From: DAIODI01 sp046349255
GTDB lineage: Bacteria > Pseudomonadota > Alphaproteobacteria > Rhizobiales > Aestuariivirgaceae
Reading direction: 5' to 3'
Assembly (NCBI GenBank): GCA_046349255.1
Contig: JAXMCR010000004.1
Location: forward strand, 620,001 to 684,000
Length of the DNA stretch: 64,000 bases
The notes below the pieces were generated by a model. It did not search any database and had not been told where the DNA came from. It saw only the letters and a list, made by a program, of their open reading frames with translations. This document shows positions 33,577 through 41,249 of this stretch, one piece after another (position 1 is the stretch's first letter; every line of letters starts with the position of its first letter). The translations under genes were made by a program, and so were the position numbers.

Positions 33577-34989
33577 TCAGCGATAGAGGGCGAGCGTCTT
33601 CAGCGCATCCGCGATCTCCGCGAATGCCGAACTCAACTGGCTCGCGTTGTCGGGCGTGAACGCCAATGCGGGGTCCGAGGCGCAATCGCGAAGCCGCGTC
33701 TTGATCGTGGCGTCCGTCACCTGGAAGGCGATGGTGTAGACGGTGATCCCCGACGCCTTGATGTTCGTGCACAGTTCGGACGTGTACGTATTGGCCTGCG
33801 TCACGTTGGAACCCTTGTGATCGGGCATTCCCGTGTAACCCGTGAGCGCCGACAACGACTTCGTATTCGCGCCGTCCGTCATGAGCACCAGCGCCTTCTT
33901 CACCTGCTTGTTCGAATAAGGAACTGCTTCCGTGTACGGAGCGTCAGCGGAAAGAGTGGTCCAGCCCCACATCAATCCTGCCGGGATATAGGTCTCGCCG
34001 GTGGTGACCATCTTCGACAGCGCGGCCGTCACGGTCGGCTTGTCCTTAGAGAGCGGCGTGACCACCGAAGGGCACGAGACGTTCATGATGCCGGGGTAGG
34101 GCGTTGATGGGGCCTCGTCCCGGACGTTCAGCGGGTAGGCGCGCGAGCCGGCGCAGCCGTTCCACACCTGGGTGTTCGTCGTCGTGACGTTGCCGCACTT
34201 CTGGTAGTACGGGCCATACGTGTACTGACAGCTGGTCTGGTTGACAGTCTTGCTCGTGCACACGCCGTCGTTGCAGCTCGTCTGCACGACCGGCTTCGTC
34301 ACGCAGTTGGTCGTGCTGAGCACGTCGCGCACCTGCGTGCACTGGTAGGTCGTCGTGCTCGTCTTCGAGTCGGGCGGCACGCTCATCCAGGGCTGGTTGC
34401 GGTTGGCCGTGCCGACGTTCACGTATTGCGCAAACGGCACCACGGAGATCTTCACGTCGACGTCGGGGATCATCACCGTGTTGACGAGATCGGTCGCGGC
34501 CGACTTCAGGTCCGCGATCTTCTGGCCGGCCATCGAGCCGGTGTTGTCGAGCACGAGCGCGAGTTCGAGGGGATTGCCCTTCGAGCGCACGACCTCCGTG
34601 CGCGCCGTGAAGGGCATGTCGCTGACACCGACAGCGGCGAGTAGCGATGACTCCTCGTGCGAATTCGCCGTGGCGCTGACCTTGCCGTCGGCCGCGACCG
34701 TCACCGTCAGGCCCTGAACCTTGCCGTAGTCCTCAGCAGGAAGATTGGACTTCAGGTAACGGTCGACGACATCGAACGCCACCTTCTGGTCCGTGGTCTT
34801 GAGGGCGCCGGCAGCAAGAGCGCCGGCGTCGAGCGCGCTCTGCAACTCCTGCTTCGCGTTGGTCGCGCGATGGTAGTCGATCGCAGCTCCTGCCGCCCAG
34901 ATGAGAGGGACGAGTGCAAGCGCGAACATGACGCCGACGTTGCCGGCGGTGGAAGACCGAAAGGCGGAGAGTAAACGTCCGTCGATCAT
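33577..34989 (-). CDS. TadE/TadG-like pilus-associated protein with vWA domain (copy 2)
   Basis: I start at MIDGRLLSAF (34989), matching the paralogue; the frame continues 19 codons further. The architecture is identical to the copy downstream: pilin-like N-terminal helix (SSTAGNVGVMFALALVPLIW), MIDAS LALVLDNTGSMAGQK, Cys-rich insert and VLMTDGANT. Both end in ALKTLALYR. The middle is nearly identical at DNA level while the N-terminal parts differ more, which suggests gene conversion after tandem duplication. No tad secretion genes are in this window. Confidence 0.82.
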   Translation of the reverse strand: MIDGRLLSAFRSSTAGNVGVMFALALVPLIWAAGAAIDYHRATNAKQELQSALDAGALAAGALKTTDQKVAFDVVDRYLKSNLPAEDYGKVQGLTVTVAADGKVSATANSHEESSLLAAVGVSDMPFTARTEVVRSKGNPLELALVLDNTGSMAGQKIADLKSAATDLVNTVMIPDVDVKISVVPFAQYVNVGTANRNQPWMSVPPDSKTSTTTYQCTQVRDVLSTTNCVTKPVVQTSCNDGVCTSKTVNQTSCQYTYGPYYQKCGNVTTTNTQVWNGCAGSRAYPLNVRDEAPSTPYPGIMNVSCPSVVTPLSKDKPTVTAALSKMVTTGETYIPAGLMWGWTTLSADAPYTEAVPYSNKQVKKALVLMTDGANTKSLSALTGYTGMPDHKGSNVTQANTYTSELCTNIKASGITVYTIAFQVTDATIKTRLRDCASDPALAFTPDNASQLSSAFAEIADALKTLALYR

Positions 34990-35080
34990 TGTCTGAGCCC
35001 CGAACCGTTGCCCCCGGTTCGATGGCACACGGTGCGGTAAGCGCATTTTTGTTTCAATTTGGAAAGGTTTTTACCATTAA

Positions 35081-35103
35081 TTTACGCATTAACGATGCGT
35101 AAA
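35081..35103. promoter_or_regulatory. 9-bp inverted repeat in the divergent vWA/cupredoxin intergenic region
   Basis: TTTACGCAT (35081-35089) and ATGCGTAAA (35095-35103) are perfect arms around a five-base loop. The repeat lies in an AT-rich stretch (35045-35103) unusual for this genome, 92 bases upstream of the vWA gene and 132 bases before the cupredoxin gene. It is a good operator candidate for either. Confidence 0.5.
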
Positions 35104-35235
35104 CCGCGCACGGTTGCCGCACCCTGCGTTCAGCGGGATGACAGCTTCGACCTGCAATCACGAACCCGTGAGCGACCGCAGTGCGAATCGCGCGGCGGCT
35201 TTGGCTCGCGAGCGAATAGTTGGAGAGGTCAATCC

Positions 35236-35673
35236 ATGACTCTGAAGTTTTCTCATGCGGCATTGCGGGCCGCCATTGCAGCAGGGGCTCTTGTTGCGGC
35301 GACCGCCGCCTACGCCGACACCACGGTGAACGTGTCGCTGTCGGGCGAAGGCGGCAGCAAGATGGAAATGAAGCTCGACAAGCCGGCGGTTCCCGCGGGC
35401 AAGGTCACGTTCGTCGTCAAGAACGATGCGATGACCGAGAATCACGAGATGGTCGTGATCAAGCTGAAGTCGAAGGACCAGGCGCTGCCGCTCGATGCCG
35501 CCAAGCACCGCATCGACGAGAAGAAGCTCAAGTCCATGGGCGAGGTCGCCGACCTGAAGCCGGGCTCCCAGGGCAATCTCAACGTCACGCTGAAGCCGGG
35601 TTCCTATGTGCTCCTGTGCAACATCAAGGGCCACTACGAGGCCGGCATGTGGAGCAACCTGACGGTCGAATAA
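35236..35673 (+). CDS. Plastocyanin/azurin-like cupredoxin
   Basis: The 145-residue protein starts at 35236 after GGAGAGG and has a signal peptide ending in AYA. The copper ligands fit a cupredoxin: an N-terminal His (ENHEMVVIK), then Cys and His in LLCNIKGHYEAGMW with Met as the axial ligand. It is a periplasmic electron carrier or copper-binding protein. The upstream 35045-35103 region has an AT-rich inverted repeat. Two hairpins follow the stop. Confidence 0.85.
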   Translation: MTLKFSHAALRAAIAAGALVAATAAYADTTVNVSLSGEGGSKMEMKLDKPAVPAGKVTFVVKNDAMTENHEMVVIKLKSKDQALPLDAAKHRIDEKKLKSMGEVADLKPGSQGNLNVTLKPGSYVLLCNIKGHYEAGMWSNLTVE

Positions 35674-35686
35674 GAACTCCTATCCC

Positions 35687-35721
35687 CTTCCCGGGCCTCC
35701 GTTTCCAGCAATCCCGGGAAG
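35687..35721 (+). terminator. First hairpin after the cupredoxin gene
   Basis: CTTCCCGGG (35687-35695) pairs with CCCGGGAAG (35713-35721) across 17 bases. There is no T-run, so it may be a 3' stability element rather than the terminator, which follows at 35731. Confidence 0.5.
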
Positions 35722-35730
35722 CAACTCAAC

Positions 35731-35763
35731 GGCCGGCGCCCCCAGCGCCGGCCGCTTTCGTTT
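35731..35763 (+). terminator. Rho-independent terminator after the cupredoxin gene
   Basis: GGCCGGCGC (35731-35739) pairs with GCGCCGGCC (35745-35753) across a five-base loop and is followed by GCTTTCGTTT. This is a standard intrinsic terminator. Confidence 0.85.
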
Positions 35764-35822
35764 GACTTCACGCAAGGAACGCACGACATGATGGTGATCA
35801 AGGTGCGTGAAGGAGTTCCAGC

Positions 35823-37220
35823 ATGAACCGGCACCGTCAGGAACACGATCTGCTCGGCGAGTTTCACGTCCCGGCCGAAGCGGATTACGGCGTCCACACC
35901 GCCCGCGCGGCGGAAAACTTCCAGATCACCGGCATCCTGCTGCGGCACTTTCCGGAGCTTGTGCAGTCGCTCGCAATGACGAAGCAGGCGGCGGCGATGG
36001 CGAACCGCGACTTCGGCCTGCTCGACCCCGTGCTTGCGGATGCGATCATCGAGGCATGCCGGCGAGTCGAGGCGGGCGAGGGGCTCCATTCCTTCGTCGT
36101 CGACATGCTGCAAGGCGGCGCCGGTACGTCAACGAACATGAACGCGAACGAGGTGATCGCCAATATCGCGCTCAAACTTCTGGGCCGCGCGCGCGGCGAC
36201 TACCGCGTGGTGAACCCGAACGACCACGTGAACCTGTCGCAGTCGACGAACGACGTTTACCCCACGGCCGTGCGGCTTACGATCCTGCGCTGCGTGCCGA
36301 ACCTGATCGCGGCGCAGGAAGCGCTGATCGACGCGTTCCTGATCAAGGCGGAGGAGTTCCACGACGTCATCAAGGTTGGCCGCACGCAGCTGATGGACGC
36401 CGTGCCGATGCGCCTCGGCTCGGAGTTTCGCGCGTTCGCGGTGACGATCAGCGAGGATATCGACCGGCTGAAGGAGTTGTCGCGGCTGTTGCGCGAGGTG
36501 AACCTCGGCGGCACTGCCATCGGCACCGGTATCAACGCTCCGGAAGGTTTTTCCGACAAGGCGATCGCCTACCTCTCGGAGGTGTCGGGGGTCGGCCTCA
36601 TTCCGGCGGTGGATCTGATCGAGGCGACGTCCGACCTCGGCGCGTTCGTCACGTTCTCGAGCGTGCTCAAGCGCATCGCCGTGAAGCTCTCGAAGATCTG
36701 CAACGATCTGCGGCTCCTGAACTCCGGCCCGCGCGCGGGCATCGGCGAGATCCGGCTGCCGCCGGTACAGGCGGGATCCTCGATCATGCCGGGGAAGGTG
36801 AACCCGGTGATCCCGGAGGTCGTGAACCAGATCGCGTTCCAGGTGATCGGCAACGACCTGACGATCACGCTCGCGGCCGAGGCGGGGCAGCTGCAACTCA
36901 ACGCGATGGAGCCGGTGATCGTGCTCAACACGCTGCAGTCGATGCGCATGCTGACGAGGGGCATGCAGGTGCTGCGCGAGCGCTGCGTTCTCGGCATCGA
37001 GGCCGATCGCGAGCGTTGCCGCGAGCTGCTCGAGAACTCGCTCGTCGCCGTCACTGCGCTCAACCCGCTGATCGGATACGCGGCCGCGGCCCGCGTCGCG
37101 AAGACGGCGCTCGAGACGCGCCGCTCGATCCGCGACGTCGTGCTGGCTGAACGGCTTTTGACGGAAGCGCAGCTCGACCAGGCATTCTCGACCGAGAACC
37201 TGCTGGGTGGTCCGCGCTAG
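35823..37220 (+). CDS. aspA: Aspartate ammonia-lyase (fumarase/aspartase superfamily)
   Basis: The 465-residue protein has the class II lyase signature GSSIMPGKVNP with the likely catalytic Ser320, and upstream STNDVYPTAV, GGAGTSTNMN and GRTQLMDAVPM. The last motif (GRTQLMDAVP) favours aspartase over fumarase. It deaminates aspartate to fumarate and ammonia. The gene is preceded by a terminator and followed, ten bases on, by the convergent 3' end of another gene. Confidence 0.85.
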   Translation: MNRHRQEHDLLGEFHVPAEADYGVHTARAAENFQITGILLRHFPELVQSLAMTKQAAAMANRDFGLLDPVLADAIIEACRRVEAGEGLHSFVVDMLQGGAGTSTNMNANEVIANIALKLLGRARGDYRVVNPNDHVNLSQSTNDVYPTAVRLTILRCVPNLIAAQEALIDAFLIKAEEFHDVIKVGRTQLMDAVPMRLGSEFRAFAVTISEDIDRLKELSRLLREVNLGGTAIGTGINAPEGFSDKAIAYLSEVSGVGLIPAVDLIEATSDLGAFVTFSSVLKRIAVKLSKICNDLRLLNSGPRAGIGEIRLPPVQAGSSIMPGKVNPVIPEVVNQIAFQVIGNDLTITLAAEAGQLQLNAMEPVIVLNTLQSMRMLTRGMQVLRERCVLGIEADRERCRELLENSLVAVTALNPLIGYAAAARVAKTALETRRSIRDVVLAERLLTEAQLDQAFSTENLLGGPR

Positions 37221-37229
37221 CCTGAAGCG

Positions 37230-37871
37230 TCAGGCGTCCTCGATCCTGAGGATCGCATGCGTGTTGCTCGCGTAGCTGTCGCGGAAGTCGTGCGCCCACG
37301 CATCGAAAGCTTCGCTCGATGACCATCGCTTGTAGGCGCGTTCGTAGTCGGCAGCGGATGGATACTCCGCCTGCCAGATCAGGTCGTGCGTCACGCCCGT
37401 TGAAGTAAAGCCCAGGATGCGGCCCTTCATCGCCGGCTCGTGCGCGCTCGCCCAGTCGCGCTGCCATTCGCGCAGGAGCGACAGGCAGCGGTCGCGCTGG
37501 CCGTGGCGCGGAACGTAGCGCGCCTGCACGACCACGCCGTCGAGGCGAACCTCGGCATCCTCGTCCTCGTGCCCGACGACCGTGTGAAACGTACACGTAC
37601 GATTCCGGCACGAGGCGTCGATGCGGCGGGCGAGGTGGGCGCCCTCGTCGTCCTGTTCGGAGGCGAGGCGCAGCGCCTCGTAGAGACCGAAGGAGTCGAG
37701 TTCGAATTGCCAGATCACCTGGCGACCCAATCCCGTGAACGGAACGAGCAGACGGCCGCCAAGATCCTGGCCGTGGCGCGCCACCCACCGCTTGCGCGCC
37801 TGCCGCAGCAGGTCGAGCAGCAGAAACAGCCCGTCATCTCCGGGATGGTACGTATCCTGAACGACGATCAT
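37230..37871 (-). CDS. Protein with two dimeric alpha/beta-barrel-like halves, function unknown
   Basis: The 213-residue product looks like two repeats of a small ferredoxin-like barrel: residues 1-98 (VVQDTYHPGDDG... VIWQFELDSFGLYEALRLA) and 108-213 (VVVQARYVPRHGQ... LIWQAEYPSAADYERAYKR). This resembles NIPSNAP/EthD-like proteins, which bind small aromatic or lipid compounds. It is the last gene of a three-gene minus-strand cluster with a hydrolase and a flavin-dependent oxygenase, so it may assist their pathway. Confidence 0.55.
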   Translation of the reverse strand: MIVVQDTYHPGDDGLFLLLDLLRQARKRWVARHGQDLGGRLLVPFTGLGRQVIWQFELDSFGLYEALRLASEQDDEGAHLARRIDASCRNRTCTFHTVVGHEDEDAEVRLDGVVVQARYVPRHGQRDRCLSLLREWQRDWASAHEPAMKGRILGFTSTGVTHDLIWQAEYPSAADYERAYKRWSSSEAFDAWAHDFRDSYASNTHAILRIEDA

Positions 37872-37888
37872 CCGGCGAGGATAGCGCG

Positions 37889-38659
37889 TCAGTGGCGCTT
37901 CAGGAACTCCAGTACGGGCGGAGCGACGACATCGGCCGCTTCGAGCAGGATCGCGTGCCGCAGGCCCGGCAGGACCACCAGTTCCGCGTTCGGCATCAGC
38001 CGCACGATCTCCTGGTTGAGGCGCGGCGGGCAGCCGCCGTCGAACTCGCCGGTGAGGACCAGCGAGGGCGCCTTCACTTCGGAGAGCCAGGGCGCCATCT
38101 CGGTTTCGGCGTAGATGTCGAAGACCGAGAGGAAGACGTCCGGGTTCGTGTCGATCACCTGCTGCATGCGCCGTTCGATTACCTCCGGCCGGCGCTGCGC
38201 GAACTCCGGCGTGAACCAGCGGTCCTTCAGCGTCTCGAGTACCGGCGCGATGCCCTTCTCGCGCATGGCCTTCACCACGCCCTTCACGCGCGTGCTGTCG
38301 TCGGCGGTACGTGCGGCCGCGGTCGAAAGGAGGCCGAGGCTCAGCACGCGGTCGGGATAGCGGCGTGCATAGGCTGGCGCGATCATGCCGCCGAGCGAAT
38401 GGCCGAAGAAGTGCGCCTTCCCGACGCCGAGTTCGGCCCGCAGCGCCTCGAGGTCGTCCACGAGGTCGTCGAGCGTGTAGGGCGGCTTCGGCGTCGGCGA
38501 CTTGCCGTGGCCGCGGAGATCGTACGCATACACCCGGTAGTGCGGCTTGAGCGCGGCCACGAGTCCGTCCCAGGAATGGCGCGAGGCGCCGATGCCGTGG
38601 ATCAGGAAGATCGCCGGGCCTTCGCCCTCGATCGACAGGGCGGAGCGGATGGCGGTCAT
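37889..38659 (-). CDS. Alpha/beta hydrolase
   Basis: The 256-residue protein has the oxyanion motif HGIGASRHSWDG and nucleophile Ser in GHSLGGM, with a final His in PGLRHAILLE. It is cytoplasmic and resembles enol-lactonase/esterase-type hydrolases. It lies 10 bases after the luciferase-like monooxygenase gene and 17 bases before the barrel protein gene, in one likely operon for oxidation and ring or ester cleavage of an unidentified compound. Confidence 0.85.
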   Translation of the reverse strand: MTAIRSALSIEGEGPAIFLIHGIGASRHSWDGLVAALKPHYRVYAYDLRGHGKSPTPKPPYTLDDLVDDLEALRAELGVGKAHFFGHSLGGMIAPAYARRYPDRVLSLGLLSTAAARTADDSTRVKGVVKAMREKGIAPVLETLKDRWFTPEFAQRRPEVIERRMQQVIDTNPDVFLSVFDIYAETEMAPWLSEVKAPSLVLTGEFDGGCPPRLNQEIVRLMPNAELVVLPGLRHAILLEAADVVAPPVLEFLKRH

Positions 38660-38669
38660 CGAGCGTCCC

Positions 38670-39719
38670 TCACTCGGCCGCGGCGGGCTGCTGCAAGCCG
38701 CGCTTGGAGAACCACGGCAGGACGTCGGACGCGAATCGTTCGATAGCCTCGAGGCGCTCTTCCTGCGGCACGCCGACGTTCACGTTCATGATGAAGTCGT
38801 CGATGCCGAGGTCCTGGTAGAGGCCCAGCCGGTCCACCATTTCGCTCGGTGTACAGATCATCAGGTTCTCGTTCAGCTGCTCGAGCGTTCGCGTGCCCGG
38901 GATCAGCCGGATCTGCCCGTTGTCGACGAGGCCCGGCCCGGTGAACACGTTGTCGAACCGGGCGTAGTAGTCGGCGGCGTGCTCGAGAAGCCGGCGCGCG
39001 TGCGCCTGGTCCTTCGCCGCGATGCACACGCGCGACAGCGCAAGGCGCAGGTGCTCGCCCGCCTTGCCGAGTTCCGCCTTGCCGCGGTGGAACGCGTCGG
39101 TCTGCTGGCGCATCGTCTCGTTGGTGGCGTTGAGCGGCGTCGTCTGGATGTGGAAGCCGCGCTTCACCGAGGCGTAGATCGCCTCCGGGATCAGCGCCGC
39201 CATCATGATCTGCGGCATCGGCTTCGTTACCGGGCGCGGCATCACGGTGATCGGGTCGAACTTGTAGTACTTTCCGTCCCACGACACTTCCTCGCGCGTG
39301 TAGAGCGCCATGAGGAGATCGAGCGACTCGTCGAACTTTTCGCGCGACGTTTCGATCGGCGAGCCGAGCCGCTTCAGCTCGTAGGCGAACGCGCCACGGC
39401 CCACGCCGACGATGAGGCGGCCCTCGCACAGGATGTCCGCCTGGATCGAGGCGCCGGCGAAGGTCCGCATGTCGTGGATCGGCAGCACGCAAACGGACGT
39501 CACGAGTTCCACACGCTTCGTCACCGAGGCGATCTTCACCGCGAACTGCAGCGGATCTGGAATGAGAAGAATGTTGATCAGGTGATGTTCCGGGATCGTC
39601 ACGCCGCGGTAGCCGAGCCGGTCGACGAGGATCGCCTGCTCGATCATGTCGCGGTAAAGCCGGTCGCCGCCGTAGGAGACGTCCGGGTAATAGGCGGAGA
39701 GGAAGTGGTTGAATTCCAT
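38670..39719 (-). CDS. LLM-class flavin-dependent oxidoreductase (luciferase-like monooxygenase)
   Basis: The 349-residue protein begins MEFNHFLSAYYPDVSYGG and has the LLM features VTIPEHHLINILL, ELVTSVCVLPIHDMRTFA, RLIVGVGRGAF and LSRVCIAAKDQ. It should be the oxygenase component of a two-component monooxygenase and needs reduced FMN from a separate reductase. A flavin reductase domain is present in the fusion at 28998, but no reductase is adjacent. The substrate is unknown. Confidence 0.85.
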   Translation of the reverse strand: MEFNHFLSAYYPDVSYGGDRLYRDMIEQAILVDRLGYRGVTIPEHHLINILLIPDPLQFAVKIASVTKRVELVTSVCVLPIHDMRTFAGASIQADILCEGRLIVGVGRGAFAYELKRLGSPIETSREKFDESLDLLMALYTREEVSWDGKYYKFDPITVMPRPVTKPMPQIMMAALIPEAIYASVKRGFHIQTTPLNATNETMRQQTDAFHRGKAELGKAGEHLRLALSRVCIAAKDQAHARRLLEHAADYYARFDNVFTGPGLVDNGQIRLIPGTRTLEQLNENLMICTPSEMVDRLGLYQDLGIDDFIMNVNVGVPQEERLEAIERFASDVLPWFSKRGLQQPAAAE

Positions 39720-39740
39720 GGCGAGGAGACCCGTGGTTCG

Positions 39741-39756
39741 ATCCTGACGACAGGAT
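39741..39756. promoter_or_regulatory. Small inverted repeat upstream of the LLM gene
   Basis: ATCCTG (39741-39746) and CAGGAT (39751-39756) form a six-base inverted repeat with a four-base centre, 21 bases upstream of the minus-strand LLM gene start. It could be an operator or a leader hairpin. Confidence 0.35.
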
Positions 39757-39833
39757 GACGCAGCCTCGGAGTTTCCGAAAGCGAATTATTCGGGAGCGTT
39801 ACTTCGAAAATATCGAACCAATGCCGCCATTTC

Positions 39834-39847
39834 TTGACTCACGTCAA
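39834..39847 (+). promoter_or_regulatory. FNR/FixK-type box upstream of hemA
   Basis: TTGACTCACGTCAA (39834-39847) is a perfect palindrome of the TTGA-N6-TCAA type. A class II site centred at 39840.5 would put transcription start near 39882, 57 bases before hemA. FNR/FixK control of hemA is well known in rhizobia and related alphaproteobacteria. Confidence 0.7.
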
Positions 39848-39938
39848 GGTGGCGTAGGCTGCCATGCGCCAACCTGCCACTCCACGAGAGACGCTCGTCC
39901 GGGCTATCTACCGGTCAACGCCCAGGAGTGGAGAGGAC

Positions 39939-41153
39939 ATGGACTACGAGTCATTCTTCCGCGAGGAACTTGAGGGTCTGCGCGCGGAAGGGCGCTACCG
40001 GGTGTTTGCCGACCTTGCGCGCCAGAAGGGGTCGTTCCCGAAGGCGGACCACCACCATTCGGACGGCGTGCGCGACGTGACGGTGTGGTGCTCGAACGAC
40101 TACCTCGGCATGGGCCAGCACCCGAAGGTGCTGGAAGCGATGCACGAGGCGCTCGAGAAGTGCGGGGCCGGGGCCGGCGGTACACGGAACATCTCGGGCA
40201 CCAACCACTACCACGTGGAACTCGAGAAGGAGCTCGCCGACCTGCACGGCAAGGAAGCGGCACTGCTGTTCACCTCGGGCTACGTGTCGAACTGGGCGAC
40301 GCTGTCGACGCTTGCGGCAAAGCTCCCCGATTGCGTGGTGCTGTCGGACGCCGGCAACCACGCCTCGATGATCGAGGGCATCCGGCACAGCCGGGCCGAC
40401 CGGGTGATCTTCCGCCACAACGACGTGAAGGACCTCGAGAGGAAGCTCACCGAAGTGGCGCCGGGCCGGGCGAAGCTGGTGGCGTTCGAATCGGTCTACT
40501 CGATGGACGGCGACATCGGGCCGCTGAAGGAGATCGTCGAGGTCTGCGAGAAGCACAACGCGCTCACCTACCTCGACGAGGTGCACGCGGTGGGGCTCTA
40601 CGGCCCGCGCGGCGGGGGTATCGCCGAACGCGAAGGGCTGATGGACCGGATCGACGTGATCGAGGGGACGCTCGGCAAGGCCTTTGGCGTGATGGGCGGC
40701 TACATCACGGGGTCTGCGGCGCTGATCGACTTCGTCAGGAGCTTTGCGTCGGGGTTCATCTTCACGACCGCACTGCCGCCGGCGGTTGCGGCGGGGGCGA
40801 TCGCCAGCATCCGGCACCTGAAGGGGTCGGACTTCGAACGGCAGCGGCAACGCCGGCAGGTGGCGCTCTTACGCAAGCGGCTGGACCAGATCGGCATCCC
40901 GTACATGGCGAACGAGAGCCACATCGTGCCGGTGATGGTGGGGGATCCGGTGAAGTGCAAGTGGATCTCGGACTGGCTGATGGAGACGCACGGGATCTAC
41001 GTGCAGCCGATCAACTACCCGACGGTGCCGCGGGGGACGGAGCGGTTGCGGATCACGCCGTCGCCGCTGCACACCGATGCCGACATCGAGGCGCTCGTCT
41101 CCGCCCTCAACGAACTCTGGCGCCAGTGCGCCCTCTCCCGCGCGGTGGCTTAA
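39939..41153 (+). CDS. hemA: 5-aminolevulinate synthase
   Basis: The 404-residue protein starts at 39939 after AGGAGTGGAGAGG. Pyridoxal phosphate binds Lys247 in EGTLGKAFGVMGG; Asp213 in TYLDEVHAVG and HYHVELEKELADLHG are conserved. It condenses glycine with succinyl-CoA to make aminolevulinate, the C4 route of alphaproteobacteria and the first step of tetrapyrrole synthesis. The length and start match the Rhodobacter/rhizobial enzymes. A FNR/FixK-type box lies 92-105 bases upstream. Confidence 0.95.
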   Translation: MDYESFFREELEGLRAEGRYRVFADLARQKGSFPKADHHHSDGVRDVTVWCSNDYLGMGQHPKVLEAMHEALEKCGAGAGGTRNISGTNHYHVELEKELADLHGKEAALLFTSGYVSNWATLSTLAAKLPDCVVLSDAGNHASMIEGIRHSRADRVIFRHNDVKDLERKLTEVAPGRAKLVAFESVYSMDGDIGPLKEIVEVCEKHNALTYLDEVHAVGLYGPRGGGIAEREGLMDRIDVIEGTLGKAFGVMGGYITGSAALIDFVRSFASGFIFTTALPPAVAAGAIASIRHLKGSDFERQRQRRQVALLRKRLDQIGIPYMANESHIVPVMVGDPVKCKWISDWLMETHGIYVQPINYPTVPRGTERLRITPSPLHTDADIEALVSALNELWRQCALSRAVA

Positions 41154-41249
41154 GCCTCCCGTAACGCTTCGGGGCGCTGATGTTTCGGGACCGGGCAGCC
41201 TGCTAGGCTTCGCCCGATCCGATTCGTTGAGGAGTCCCTGAAGCGCCGC

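Noticed and set aside
35070..35095. A CtrA binding site (TTAA-N7-TTAA) in the vWA/cupredoxin intergenic region.
   Set aside because: The spacing is eight bases, not seven, so it does not match the consensus.
36129..36896. A minus-strand open frame opposite the aspartase gene.
   Set aside because: It has no ribosome binding site, lies entirely antisense to a gene with a complete catalytic signature and shows antisense-type composition.
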